A program made the position numbers and the translations under genes. Shown here in pieces: positions 1 through 9,211 of a stretch of 64,000 nucleotides of DNA. The notes under the pieces were generated by a model, which searched no databases, had not been told where the DNA came from, and saw only the letters and a program-made list of their open reading frames with translations. Within the stretch, counting starts at the first letter, position 1, and every line of letters begins with the position of its first letter. This DNA comes from Nocardioides luteus (GTDB taxonomy: Bacteria; Actinomycetota; Actinomycetes; Propionibacteriales; Nocardioidaceae), in assembly GCF_015752315.1 (NCBI RefSeq), contig NZ_JADOVJ010000001.1, forward strand, positions 5,200,501 to 5,264,500. Direction: 5' to 3'.

Positions 1-1021
1 CGATGCTCCCGCGCGCACCCGTGGCCGCGTACGCCGCCAGAGCCTCCGACACCGCCCGGTCGCCGATCGCGTGGGTGGCCACCTCCAGGCCGGCCGCGCG
101 GGCCTTCCCCAGCAGCCCGGTCAGCTCCTCGGGCGACTGGTTGGGGGCCCCGCAGCTGTCCGGGTCGTCGGCGTAGGGGTCGCAGCACCACGCGGTGCGA
201 GTGCCCAGCGAGCCGTCGCTGATGATCTTCAGCGGTCCCATGGTGAGCCGGTCCTCGCCGGGGATCAGCGGGTCGCCGGTGCGAAGACCCGAGGCGATCG
301 CCTCGTCGAGCTGGTCGGCGTACGTCGCGACCCGGATCCGGAGCAGGTCGCAGCCGGACGACCACCGTGACCGCCAGTCGTCGAGCCGGACGCCGACCTC
401 GAAGTCGGTCATCCCGACCACCCCGAGCGCGGCCGTGCGGGTGAGCATCCGGCGGTAGGCCGCCGGAGTGCTTCCGCGGGTCTCGAAGAGCTCCGCCACC
501 CGCGGATAGGCCTGGTACCACTCCGTCTCCTGCACCATGTCCTCACGGCGAGGAAGCTCCAGGGCGTCGAGGGCCGCGGTGTTCAGCCAGGCGTGGTGGA
601 AGTCGTGGTTGACCAGGATCGCGGGGACGGGGCCGGTGACCGAGTCGAGCTCGGAGACGGTGCCCCAGCGGTCCCAGGTGCCGGCAGAGTGGCCCATCCC
701 GACGATCGCCTCACCCGGCTGGATCTCACGTGCCGCCGCCGCGACCCGCGCCAGTGCCTCGGCGGGCGAACGGGTGCCGTGCAGGTCCAGCCGGCTGGCC
801 CGCAGCGTCCACTGGCCGAGGTGGGTGTGGGCGTCCCACAGTCCCGGCACCAGCCAGCGGCCGCCCGCGTCGTACGCCTCGACGCCATCGGGCCGGGGCA
901 GGCCTTCTCCGACCGCCGACACGAGACCGTCGGTGACGAGGACATCAACCACCCCGGCGGGCACGTCCGCCCGAGGTGAGAGCGGAACGATGCGTACGTT
1001 CCGGAGGAGAAGGTCGGGCAT
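1..1021 (-). CDS. amidohydrolase family protein (YtcJ-like), cut by the window edge
   Basis: The minus strand is open from an ATG at 1021 to the window edge, about 340 codons, so the C-terminus is missing. The N-terminus has the usual amidohydrolase layout: a short beta-rich segment (MPDLLLRNVRIV), then VPGLWDAHTHLG near residues 52-63, whose paired histidines are the metal-binding HxH of this superfamily. A later stretch with FETRG and LGVVGMTDFEVG fits the YtcJ group of exo-acting amidohydrolases (amidohydrolase_3). The substrate cannot be told. The ATG lacks a strong Shine-Dalgarno sequence, but the next residues match the family start. It runs in the same direction as the HerA-like gene upstream, 54 bases away. 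Confidence 0.85.
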   Translation of the reverse strand, partial: MPDLLLRNVRIVPLSPRADVPAGVVDVLVTDGLVSAVGEGLPRPDGVEAYDAGGRWLVPGLWDAHTHLGQWTLRASRLDLHGTRSPAEALARVAAAAREIQPGEAIVGMGHSAGTWDRWGTVSELDSVTGPVPAILVNHDFHHAWLNTAALDALELPRREDMVQETEWYQAYPRVAELFETRGSTPAAYRRMLTRTAALGVVGMTDFEVGVRLDDWRSRWSSGCDLLRIRVATYADQLDEAIASGLRTGDPLIPGEDRLTMGPLKIISDGSLGTRTAWCCDPYADDPDSCGAPNQSPEELTGLLGKARAAGLEVATHAIGDRAVSEALAAYAATGARGSI

Positions 1022-1075
1022 GAGCAGACGATAAGGAGTCTGCCCATGCCCGGGCCAATCAGATATCGAGGTGGC

Positions 1076-2638
<1,563 letters not shown>

Positions 2639-2688
2639 GACGAGGACTCTATGTTGGTATTTGGTTGCGGGGCGATACAGTCACGAGG

Positions 2689-2982
2689 GTGATCTTCAAG
2701 CGTGTCGGCGATTCTCGCCCCTACCCTGACCATGGTCTGACGACCAAGGGGTGGGCCGCGCTGCCTCCTCGGACGGTCCGCCTCGACGAGCTGGTGACCA
2801 CCAAGGACACCCTCCAGCTGGTGGCTCTGCTCAACGAGGACTCGACGTTCTTCGGCGACCTCTTCGCCCATGTCGTGGAGTGGAACGGCGAGCTCTACCT
2901 CGAGGACGGGCTCCACCGGGCGCTCCGCGCGGCGCTCCAGCAGCGCAACGTGCTCCACGCCCGCGTGCACACGCTCGGCTAG
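2689..2982 (+). CDS. small VapB-family / ParB-like conserved protein
   Basis: A 97-residue protein starting MIFKRVGDSRPYPDHG at a GTG. An upstream in-frame TTG at 2665 would add eight residues, but the GTG fits the conserved beginning of actinobacterial homologues. Databases often label this family a type II VapB-like antitoxin, from memory of similar Streptomyces proteins. Motifs include VRLDELVTTKDTLQL, a central FGDLFAHVVEWNGELYLEDG and a C-terminal HRALRAALQQRNVLHARV. No toxin gene lies beside it: the neighbours are a HerA-like ATPase and a LytR_C protein. The antitoxin name should therefore be treated with caution. Confidence 0.75.
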   Translation: MIFKRVGDSRPYPDHGLTTKGWAALPPRTVRLDELVTTKDTLQLVALLNEDSTFFGDLFAHVVEWNGELYLEDGLHRALRAALQQRNVLHARVHTLG

Positions 2983-2996
2983 AGATGCTGAGCGGT

Positions 2997-3002
2997 TAGG
3001 CT
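2997..3002 (+). promoter_or_regulatory. probable leaderless promoter -10 box (TAGGCT)
   Basis: TAGGCT lies seven bases upstream of the ATG at 3010, the distance expected if transcription starts at the A of the start codon. No Shine-Dalgarno sequence is present. This matches the actinobacterial TANNNT rule for leaderless genes. It is an inference from spacing alone. Confidence 0.4.
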
Positions 3003-3009
3003 CGGCGTC

Positions 3010-3525
3010 ATGCTCGACTCGGCCCTCACGGGACTTCGTACGTTCATCATCCTCGCCGTCCTCGCGGCTGCGGTCGCTCTGGCCGGTGCCTGGGGATGGA
3101 AGGCGATGACCGCACCCTTCCCGCAGAAGGTGGACGTCGGGCCGTGCGTGGACACGTCGGTCAAGAAGGGCTCGGAGGTCTACCCCTCGCAGGTGGTCGT
3201 GACCGTGCTCAACGCGAGCACGCGGGCCGGGCTCGCCACCCGGGCGATGACGGACCTCGTCGACGAGGGCTTCGTCAAGGGTCGGACCGGCAACGCGCCC
3301 AGCGGCACCCGGCTGAAGACCGTCGAGGTGTGGACGCCCGACAAGGACGCGCCCTCCGCCGCGCTGGTCGCGAGCTGGCTCGGCGACGCGAAGATCGTCG
3401 AGAAGAAGTACGACGTCCCCGGCATCGTGGTCGTCACCGGCGAGAACTTCCCGGAGGTCACCGGCGGCGACAAGACGGTCACCGCCAAGGCGGACGCCAC
3501 GATCTGCAGTCCTCCGGTCGAGTAA
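3010..3525 (+). CDS. LytR_C domain envelope protein (Cei-like)
   Basis: A 171-residue protein with one N-terminal membrane segment (FIILAVLAAAVALAGAWGW, residues about 14-32) and an extracytoplasmic LytR_C domain. The domain begins at VVVTVLNASTRAGLA, contains the diagnostic NAS and APSGTRLKTVE segments, and ends near VTGENFPEV. Architecture and length fit the cell-envelope integrity protein Cei (Rv2700) of mycobacteria, which is a stand-alone LytR_C protein. It is followed on the opposite strand by the antiporter, stops three bases apart. The start has no Shine-Dalgarno sequence and a TAGGCT box seven bases upstream, so it is probably leaderless. The Cei link is by architecture only. Confidence 0.8.
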   Translation: MLDSALTGLRTFIILAVLAAAVALAGAWGWKAMTAPFPQKVDVGPCVDTSVKKGSEVYPSQVVVTVLNASTRAGLATRAMTDLVDEGFVKGRTGNAPSGTRLKTVEVWTPDKDAPSAALVASWLGDAKIVEKKYDVPGIVVVTGENFPEVTGGDKTVTAKADATICSPPVE

Positions 3526-3528
3526 CCC

Positions 3529-5019
3529 TCAGCGCAGCCAGCCGGCGAGGCGGCCCTTCCGGCTGACCAGCTCGAGGCGCCGCTCGGCCTGCTCACGCTG
3601 GTGGCGGGGCACGACGACGAGGACCACGTCGCGGGCACGGAGCACCGTGGTGCTCTCCGGCACCAGGGTCTGTCCGCCGCGGATCAGCAGCGACACCGAC
3701 GACCCCGAGGGCAGCCGGAGCTCGCCGACCTCGACACCGTGGAGGCGCGACTCGCGCGGGATCCGGAGCTGGATCAGGTCGGCCGCGATCTGCTCCAGCG
3801 GCGCGACGTCGAGATCGAGCGATCGGGGGTCGTCGGGCCGGGCGACGGCGAGCACCCGCGCGACCCAGGGCAGCGTCGGCCCGGTCAGCAGCGTGTAGAC
3901 GACGACCATCACGAAGACCAGGTCGAAGAGCTCCTCGGCACCGTCGACGCCCTCGGCCAGGGGGATCGTCGTCAGCACGACCGGCACCGCCCCTCGCAGC
4001 CCGGCCCAGGAGACGAACACCGTCTCGCGCCACGACATCCGGGAGACCAGCGTGCTGACCAGCACGGACGCGGGCCGGGCGAGGAACGTCAGGATCAGCC
4101 CGGCGGCGAGCGCGAGGCCGATGGTCTGGAGGTCGATACGTCCCGGGGAGAGCAGCAGCCCGAGCATCACGAAGAGCCCGATCTGCGCCAGCCAGGCCAC
4201 GCCCTCGGCGAAGGACCTGGTGGCGCCGCGGTGGGGCAGATCGGTGTTGCCGAGCACGAGCGCGGCCACGTAGATCGCCGCGAACCCGGATCCGTGCAGC
4301 CAGGACGACCCGCCGTAGGCGAGGAACGCCAGCGTCAGCACGGCCAGCGGGTAGAGACCGGCGGAGGGCAGCGCGGCCCTGCGCATCAGCCACGCACCAC
4401 CGAAGCCGACGAGCAGGCCGATCACGATGCCCAGCAGCAGCTCGCCGATCACGATCCCGGCCACGACGACCGGATGGTTCTCCCCGATCGCACCGCTGGC
4501 GATCAGCGTCACGATCACCACGGTCGGGGCGTCGTTGAGCCCCGACTCGGACTCGAGCACACCGGTCAGCCGCTTGGGCAGCGGCACGACCCGCAGCACC
4601 GAGAACACCGCGGCCGCGTCGGTCGGCGACGTCACCGCCCCCAGCAGGAACGCCAGCTGCCAGGAGAGCCCGAGCAGGTAGTGCGCCCCCACGGCGACGA
4701 TCCCGATCGAGACCACCACCCCGACCGTGGCCAGCATCAGGCCGAGACCGAAGGAGGGACGTACGTCCTTCCACGAGGTCGTCAGACCACCTTCGGCCAG
4801 AATCAGCGCCAGCGCGCCGAAGCCGATCGCGTGCGCCACCGCAGCGTCGTCGAAGCGGATCCCGAGCACCGACTCCCCGAGCAGGACCCCCATCAGCAGG
4901 TAGATCAGCAGCGACGGCAGGCCCGCCTTCGTCGAGACCCGCACCGCCAGGATCGCCAGGAGCGTGACCAGGGAGCCGATCAGCACGAACATGTCGAGCT
5001 GATGGACATCGAAGCTCAT
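3529..5019 (-). CDS. CPA1-type cation/proton antiporter with RCK_C domain
   Basis: A 496-residue multi-pass protein. About the first 390 residues carry the Na/H exchanger fold, with hydrophobic helices from FVLIGSLVTLLAILAV onward and a TSPTDAAAVFSVL motif holding the ion-binding aspartate. The C-terminal roughly 90 residues (from LEQIAADLIQLRIPRESRLHGVEVGEL) form a TrkA_C/RCK_C ligand-sensing domain. This is the layout of NhaP2-type potassium/proton antiporters. The frame is open further upstream, but the ATG at 5019 is chosen because MSFDVHQLDMFVL leads straight into the first helix and a GGAGGGG sequence lies about 13 bases upstream. The upstream extension would run into the palindrome at 5057. 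Confidence 0.9.
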   Translation of the reverse strand: MSFDVHQLDMFVLIGSLVTLLAILAVRVSTKAGLPSLLIYLLMGVLLGESVLGIRFDDAAVAHAIGFGALALILAEGGLTTSWKDVRPSFGLGLMLATVGVVVSIGIVAVGAHYLLGLSWQLAFLLGAVTSPTDAAAVFSVLRVVPLPKRLTGVLESESGLNDAPTVVIVTLIASGAIGENHPVVVAGIVIGELLLGIVIGLLVGFGGAWLMRRAALPSAGLYPLAVLTLAFLAYGGSSWLHGSGFAAIYVAALVLGNTDLPHRGATRSFAEGVAWLAQIGLFVMLGLLLSPGRIDLQTIGLALAAGLILTFLARPASVLVSTLVSRMSWRETVFVSWAGLRGAVPVVLTTIPLAEGVDGAEELFDLVFVMVVVYTLLTGPTLPWVARVLAVARPDDPRSLDLDVAPLEQIAADLIQLRIPRESRLHGVEVGELRLPSGSSVSLLIRGGQTLVPESTTVLRARDVVLVVVPRHQREQAERRLELVSRKGRLAGWLR

Positions 5020-5056
5020 CTGCGTCGGGCCCCCCTCCGACCTCTGGAACTGCATC

Positions 5057-5219
5057 TTAGGGCGTGTCCGAGAATTGCCCGGCGGCATGCGCCGCCATGG
5101 CACGCGCTGGCCGGCGTTGCCGCTCCTCGAAAGACCCCGGTATGCCTTCGGAGCGGCGCCTTGGCCAGCACGCACCCTGACGACGCATGCCATCCGGGCC
5201 ATTCTCAGCCACGCCCTAA
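5057..5219. repeat. about 163-bp imperfect palindrome (MITE-like)
   Basis: The ends are TTAGGGCGTG and its complement CACGCCCTAA. The two arms, about 70 bases each, pair with scattered mismatches around a centre of about 20 bases near 5130-5150. The element fills the spacer between the divergent antiporter (start 5019) and aminotransferase (start 5231) and leaves only a few bases before the second. It carries no gene of its own. Size, terminal symmetry and position suggest a miniature inverted-repeat element. No clear target-site duplication was seen. Confidence 0.75.
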
Positions 5220-5230
5220 TGTTTGCCCCT

Positions 5231-6406
5231 ATGGACCGCCTGACTGTTGCCCAACGCGCGAACGTGCCTCCTTTTCACGTGATGGACATGCTCGAGCGCG
5301 CGGCGCAGAGGCAGCGGACGTACGCCGACCTCATCTCGCTCACCTCGGGGCAGCCGTCCACCGGAGCACCCCAGGCGGTCACCGCCGAGGCGGTGCGGCT
5401 GCTGCAGAGCGGTGACCCGCTGGGCTATACGCCGGCGACCGGCATCCTGGAGCTGCGCCAGGCGATCGCGGGGCATCACCGGGCCTGGCACGGAATCGAG
5501 GTCTCCCCGGAGGACGTGATCGTCACGACCGGCGCCAGCGGCGGGTTCCTGGCCAGCTTCCTGGCCGCGTTCGACGTCGGCGACAAGGTGGCGATGGCCC
5601 GGCCGTCCTACCCCTGCTACCGCAACGTGCTCGCGGCCCTCGGGTGCGAGGTCGTGGAGATCCCGACGGGTGCGGCCGAGCGGTTCCAGCCGACCGTCGA
5701 GCAGGTGCAGGAGCTGCACGAGCGCGTCGGGCTGAAGGGCCTGGTCGTGGCCAGCCCGGCCAACCCGACCGGCACGATGCTGCGCCCCGAGGAGCTGGCC
5801 GGGCTGGCACGCTGCTGCGAGGAGGCCGGGATCCAGCTGATCTCCGACGAGATCTACCACGGGCTGACCTACGGTGGGGACGGCAGCCGTGGCCGCAGCG
5901 CCTGGGAGACCTCGCGCGACGCCGTCGTGTTCGGCTCGTTCTCCAAGTACTTCTCGATGACCGGCTGGCGCATCGGCTGGCTGCTCGCCCCGGCCCATCT
6001 ACGGCGCGCGATCGACGTCCTGGTCGGCAACTTCACCATCTGCCCGCCGGCGCTCGCCCAGCACGCCGCCGTGGCCGCGTTCACCCCGGACGCCTACGCC
6101 GAGCTCGACAGCCACGTAACCCGCTACGCGACCAACCGCAGCGTGCTCCTCGACGGCCTGCGCTCCCTCGGGGTCACCGAGATGGCCCCCGCCGACGGCG
6201 CGTTCTACGTCTACGCCGACGTCAGCCGCTGGACCGACGACACCATGGCCTGGTGCCATCAGGTCCTCGACCGCACCGGTGTCGCGATGGCCCCGGGGAT
6301 CGACTTCGATCCCGTCGACGGCCATCGCTTCGTACGTCTCTCCTTCGCCGGCTCCGCCGCCGAGATCGAGCAGGGCCTCGACCGCCTCTCCACCGTCCTT
6401 CGCTAG
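5231..6406 (+). CDS. PLP-dependent class I/II aminotransferase
   Basis: A 391-residue fold-type I aminotransferase. Visible are the cofactor loop VTTGASGGFL, substrate/PLP motif ASPANPTGTML, the SDEIYHGLTY segment with the conserved Asp, and the Schiff-base lysine K239 in SFSKYFSMTGWRIG. The family converts an amino acid and a keto acid, often aspartate or alanine-type substrates; the exact substrate is not readable. The ATG at 5231 (MDRLTVAQRANVPPFHVM) is preferred over ATG 5219, which lies at the very end of the palindrome. The gene is single and stands before the ESX-like module with a 94-base gap. Confidence 0.9.
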   Translation: MDRLTVAQRANVPPFHVMDMLERAAQRQRTYADLISLTSGQPSTGAPQAVTAEAVRLLQSGDPLGYTPATGILELRQAIAGHHRAWHGIEVSPEDVIVTTGASGGFLASFLAAFDVGDKVAMARPSYPCYRNVLAALGCEVVEIPTGAAERFQPTVEQVQELHERVGLKGLVVASPANPTGTMLRPEELAGLARCCEEAGIQLISDEIYHGLTYGGDGSRGRSAWETSRDAVVFGSFSKYFSMTGWRIGWLLAPAHLRRAIDVLVGNFTICPPALAQHAAVAAFTPDAYAELDSHVTRYATNRSVLLDGLRSLGVTEMAPADGAFYVYADVSRWTDDTMAWCHQVLDRTGVAMAPGIDFDPVDGHRFVRLSFAGSAAEIEQGLDRLSTVLR

Positions 6407-6500
6407 GGCGTCGCGGGCGGTTTTGAGAAAGTTCAGGATTTTACGTTTAGAACTCGCACAGCGGGGTAGGACCATCTCAGAGAACTGTCTGAGGAGGGAT

Positions 6501-6863
6501 ATGTACGGCGACAGCGACGTGATCCGCCGTCGGGTGAACCGTCTGCGTGAGCAGGCGGACGACATCCGCGCGAGTGCCGACAAGCTGGTGAGCCAGGCCG
6601 AGGCCGTGCCGTGGCACGGTCGTGCGGCCGAGTCCCTCCGCGGGCGGATGAAGGAGCGTGCCACCGCGCTGCGCATCGCCGCCGAGCAGCACGATCGGGC
6701 GGCCGACAGCCTGGCCAAGCACCTCAAGCAGGTCGACCTGCTCAAGGAACAGATCGCCGAGGCCGAGACGCGCGCGGAGACGCTGATCACCGACGGCAAG
6801 CTCAACGGATTCGAGGCCCCTGAGCCGGGCCACAAGGACTGGCTGGAGGTCACCGTTCGATGA
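6501..6863 (+). CDS. WXG100-like helical protein, first gene of an ESX-like module
   Basis: A 120-residue, almost wholly helical protein with a W-H-G turn at residues 38-40 between two amphipathic helices. This is the hairpin geometry of WXG100/ESAT-6 proteins, which are exported by type VII systems. The start is firm: GAGGAGGG lies immediately upstream at 6491-6498. The stop overlaps the next start (ATGA), so it is translationally coupled to the EspG-like gene. The sequence extends past the usual 100 residues with a second coiled region (LAKHLKQVDLLKEQIAEAETRAE). No ATPase (EccC) or other ESX core gene is in the window. It may be a substrate or a structural partner. Confidence 0.65.
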   Translation: MYGDSDVIRRRVNRLREQADDIRASADKLVSQAEAVPWHGRAAESLRGRMKERATALRIAAEQHDRAADSLAKHLKQVDLLKEQIAEAETRAETLITDGKLNGFEAPEPGHKDWLEVTVR

Positions 6864-7741
6864 CCACGATCGACCTGGGACCCGCTCCGGCGGCACCGAC
6901 CGAGCCGTGGGCAGGCGTGCCCCGGCGGGTCGGCCTGACCCTTCCCGAGCTCACCCACGCCTGCGAGACCATCGGGGCGCCGCTCCCCTTCGAGGTCGCG
7001 ACGCACCGCGAGGAGGGGCTCGACGCCCGGCTAGGGCGTACGCGCTCGGCGGCCGAGGCCGAGGCCCTGGACCGCGCGCTCGCCGGCTTCGGCGAGGGCA
7101 GCACCTCGCTGCAGCGACGCGACCTCCTCGACGCCGACGGCACCCTCGACTCCGGGATCGCCGGTGCCCTCGGGCTCCTGGCGACCCCCGAGGTGGTCAT
7201 CGACCTCGACGTCGTCGTCGACGGTCTGCACGGCCGTGCCTGGCACCGGCAGAAGGGCGACGCAGCCGCCTCGCTCGCCACCGTGGACGGGCTCGTCTTC
7301 GAGCTGTCCTGGTATCCCTCCGCGGCCTGGGTGGCCGAGCTCGGCCGCACCGCCACGCTGCCGGGCGACACCGCCCGGCTGACCTCCGCGGTGCCCGACA
7401 AGCTCGAGGTCCCGTTCGCGACGGCCGATGCCGTCTTCGAGGCGCTGCGCACCGGGCGCGGCGACCTGGTGCCCGTGCTGACCGGGGGCGACGTCGTCGT
7501 CTCGGCCGCCCTCGAGGCCCTGTCCACCGAGACCCACGGCCGGCTGCGCGCGGTCGTGGCGACGACCGCCGACCCGGAGCACCCGCTGATCGGCACCGTC
7601 TCCTGGACGCTGGTCAACGACGGTTGGCGTTCGATGCGTACGGTGTCGCTCGACGGTGAGCTGACGCTGCTGATCACCAGCGTCGAGCCGTCCGAGCTCG
7701 CCGCAGACCTTGCCCCTGTTCTCGCGGAGGTGGCCCGATGA
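6860..7741 (+). CDS. EspG-like ESX secretion-associated protein
   Basis: A 293-residue soluble protein resembling actinobacterial EspG-family proteins, the cytosolic chaperones that in mycobacteria bind PE/PPE heterodimers before type VII export. Supporting features are the length, alternating beta strands (VVIDLDVVVDGLHGRAWHR, LVFELSWYPSAAWVAELGR) and a C-terminal helix after TLLITSVEPSELAADL. It sits between a WXG-like gene and a hydrolase-fold gene, with 4-base overlaps on both sides. Sequence similarity is remote and recognised by pattern, so the assignment is moderate. No PE/PPE pair is visible, so the client may be one of its operon neighbours. Confidence 0.55.
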   Translation: MTTIDLGPAPAAPTEPWAGVPRRVGLTLPELTHACETIGAPLPFEVATHREEGLDARLGRTRSAAEAEALDRALAGFGEGSTSLQRRDLLDADGTLDSGIAGALGLLATPEVVIDLDVVVDGLHGRAWHRQKGDAAASLATVDGLVFELSWYPSAAWVAELGRTATLPGDTARLTSAVPDKLEVPFATADAVFEALRTGRGDLVPVLTGGDVVVSAALEALSTETHGRLRAVVATTADPEHPLIGTVSWTLVNDGWRSMRTVSLDGELTLLITSVEPSELAADLAPVLAEVAR

Positions 7742-9078
7742 ACGAGGCCGGAAACAACGCAGCCAACGCTCCGGTCGACCGCCTGGGCCCGGTCCCGGGC
7801 GGCGCCGCCGACCCGGCACCGCCGCCGGCGGGGCCGGAGGACAAGTACGCGCAGATCCTCGGTCTGGCGAGCTCGATCGGCGACGCCGGCGCGCAGCTGC
7901 GCGAGTGGGCCGAGCTCGGTGCGGAGATCCTTGCCGACGACGACGTCACCGACTCGGCCGAGCTCTCCGCGAAGACCTGGGAGCCGGCCGAGGACGAGAT
8001 CCGTGCCGCCGTCTCCGAGAAGGGTGGTGTCCTCGGCCTCGGGCAGGCGCTCGACGCCGACGCCGTCTCGGTGCGCGCGACGGTGCAGACCTATCGCTGG
8101 ATCGACGAGCTCCAGGCAGCGGCCCGCCGCTCGTTGGGCGCGATCGCGGCCAACGCGCTCGACTACCTCGCACCCGAGGTCGAGCTCGGCGGGTCGCTGC
8201 TGTCCGCCGGACTCATCGAGACCGACGCGCTGGACCGTGAGGGCGTCACCGCCTACCTCGGCGAGCTCGCCCAGGGCCACCCCGAGCTGATGGACCACAT
8301 CGCCACCGGCGGCGGGCTGCTCGAGTCGCTCGAGCTGCGCTCGCTGCTCACCGCCGACTTCCCGCGCGGCGACGACGCCGCGGCTGCCACCGCGGGCGCC
8401 CGGCGCGCCGCTGGCATCGACGCGTTCACGACCGACGCCGGTCACGCGCTGCGCGACGTCGGTGGGGCGCTGGCCACCACCGCCGAGGAGACAAAGGTCG
8501 GCGATGTCACCGCAGGCACCCCGGCGACCATCGAGGAGCTGATCCGCACCCTCGAGGCCACCGAGTCCGGTGTCGCGGTCCAGCAGACGGCACCCGGTCG
8601 CTACATCGCCTACCTCCCGGGTCCGTACGCCGGCAGCCGACGGCTGCGGCTCGTCTCCGGCGACCTCTCCGACTACATCGCCACCGCGTCGCGGACCATC
8701 GAGAAGACGGTCGAGGCTGGCTCGCACGTGATGCTCGTCGGCGCAGCGGCAGGGGGAACCGCGGCGGCCGCGATCGCGGCGTCAGCCGGGGCTGCGTACG
8801 TCGTGGACCAGGTGGTCACCGTCGGTGCTCCGGGCGCGGCAGCGCCGAGGGTCCCGGAGTCCACCCGGGTGCTGTCGCTGGAGGACCGCTCCGACCCGGT
8901 CGCGCTTCTCGGCGGGCTCATCAACGCGGGTGTCGGACACCGGTTCACGGTCGTCTACGACGGCACCGCCGCGGAGGAGAGCCACTACATCGCGGGCGGC
9001 CGGGCGGCCGACAACGCCAGCCACGACGAGCTGCGCGAGGAGATCGGGCGGATCCGCGGTCTGGGATATCTCGGTTAG
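7738..9078 (+). CDS. ESX-linked alpha/beta-hydrolase-fold protein lacking the nucleophile serine
   Basis: A 446-residue protein of unclear function. Residues 1-270 are mostly helical with a Pro/Ala-rich N-terminus. Residues about 285-420 read like the core of a DUF1023-type hydrolase: strand VMLVG, nucleophile elbow, then VDQVVTVGAPGAAAPRVP and LSLEDRSDPVALLGG. At the elbow, where GHSxG or GxSxG is expected, the sequence is G335-A-A-A-G339, so the serine is absent. A candidate acid (D386) and histidine (H416) remain. It is the last gene of the three-gene overlapping module and could be a secreted, non-catalytic effector or scaffold. That role is inferred. Confidence 0.6.
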   Translation: MNEAGNNAANAPVDRLGPVPGGAADPAPPPAGPEDKYAQILGLASSIGDAGAQLREWAELGAEILADDDVTDSAELSAKTWEPAEDEIRAAVSEKGGVLGLGQALDADAVSVRATVQTYRWIDELQAAARRSLGAIAANALDYLAPEVELGGSLLSAGLIETDALDREGVTAYLGELAQGHPELMDHIATGGGLLESLELRSLLTADFPRGDDAAAATAGARRAAGIDAFTTDAGHALRDVGGALATTAEETKVGDVTAGTPATIEELIRTLEATESGVAVQQTAPGRYIAYLPGPYAGSRRLRLVSGDLSDYIATASRTIEKTVEAGSHVMLVGAAAGGTAAAAIAASAGAAYVVDQVVTVGAPGAAAPRVPESTRVLSLEDRSDPVALLGGLINAGVGHRFTVVYDGTAAEESHYIAGGRAADNASHDELREEIGRIRGLGYLG

Positions 9079-9211
9079 CCGCCGCGGGGTTGCCTCGGGG
9101 ATCTGAATCGATACGGTGTAGTTCGCCCCCTGCACCATCCCTGGCCAACCGGCGACCGTCACCGGCTGGTCGATTGCGGCGGGCACTCTGACGCCTACCG
9201 GATCGGTCCCT

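Noticed and set aside
2689..2982. A complete toxin-antitoxin pair
   Set aside because: Only the VapB-like gene is present. No PIN-domain or other toxin gene lies beside it on either strand.
3601..5415. A 600-codon plus-strand frame opposite the antiporter
   Set aside because: It is antisense to a clear membrane transporter and has the Asp/Arg/Gln-rich composition typical of such shadows.
9079..9211. Reading of the spacer as a fragment of a degraded gene on the minus strand
   Set aside because: A short protein-like stretch is visible, but no start, stop or recognisable domain supports a gene or pseudogene.
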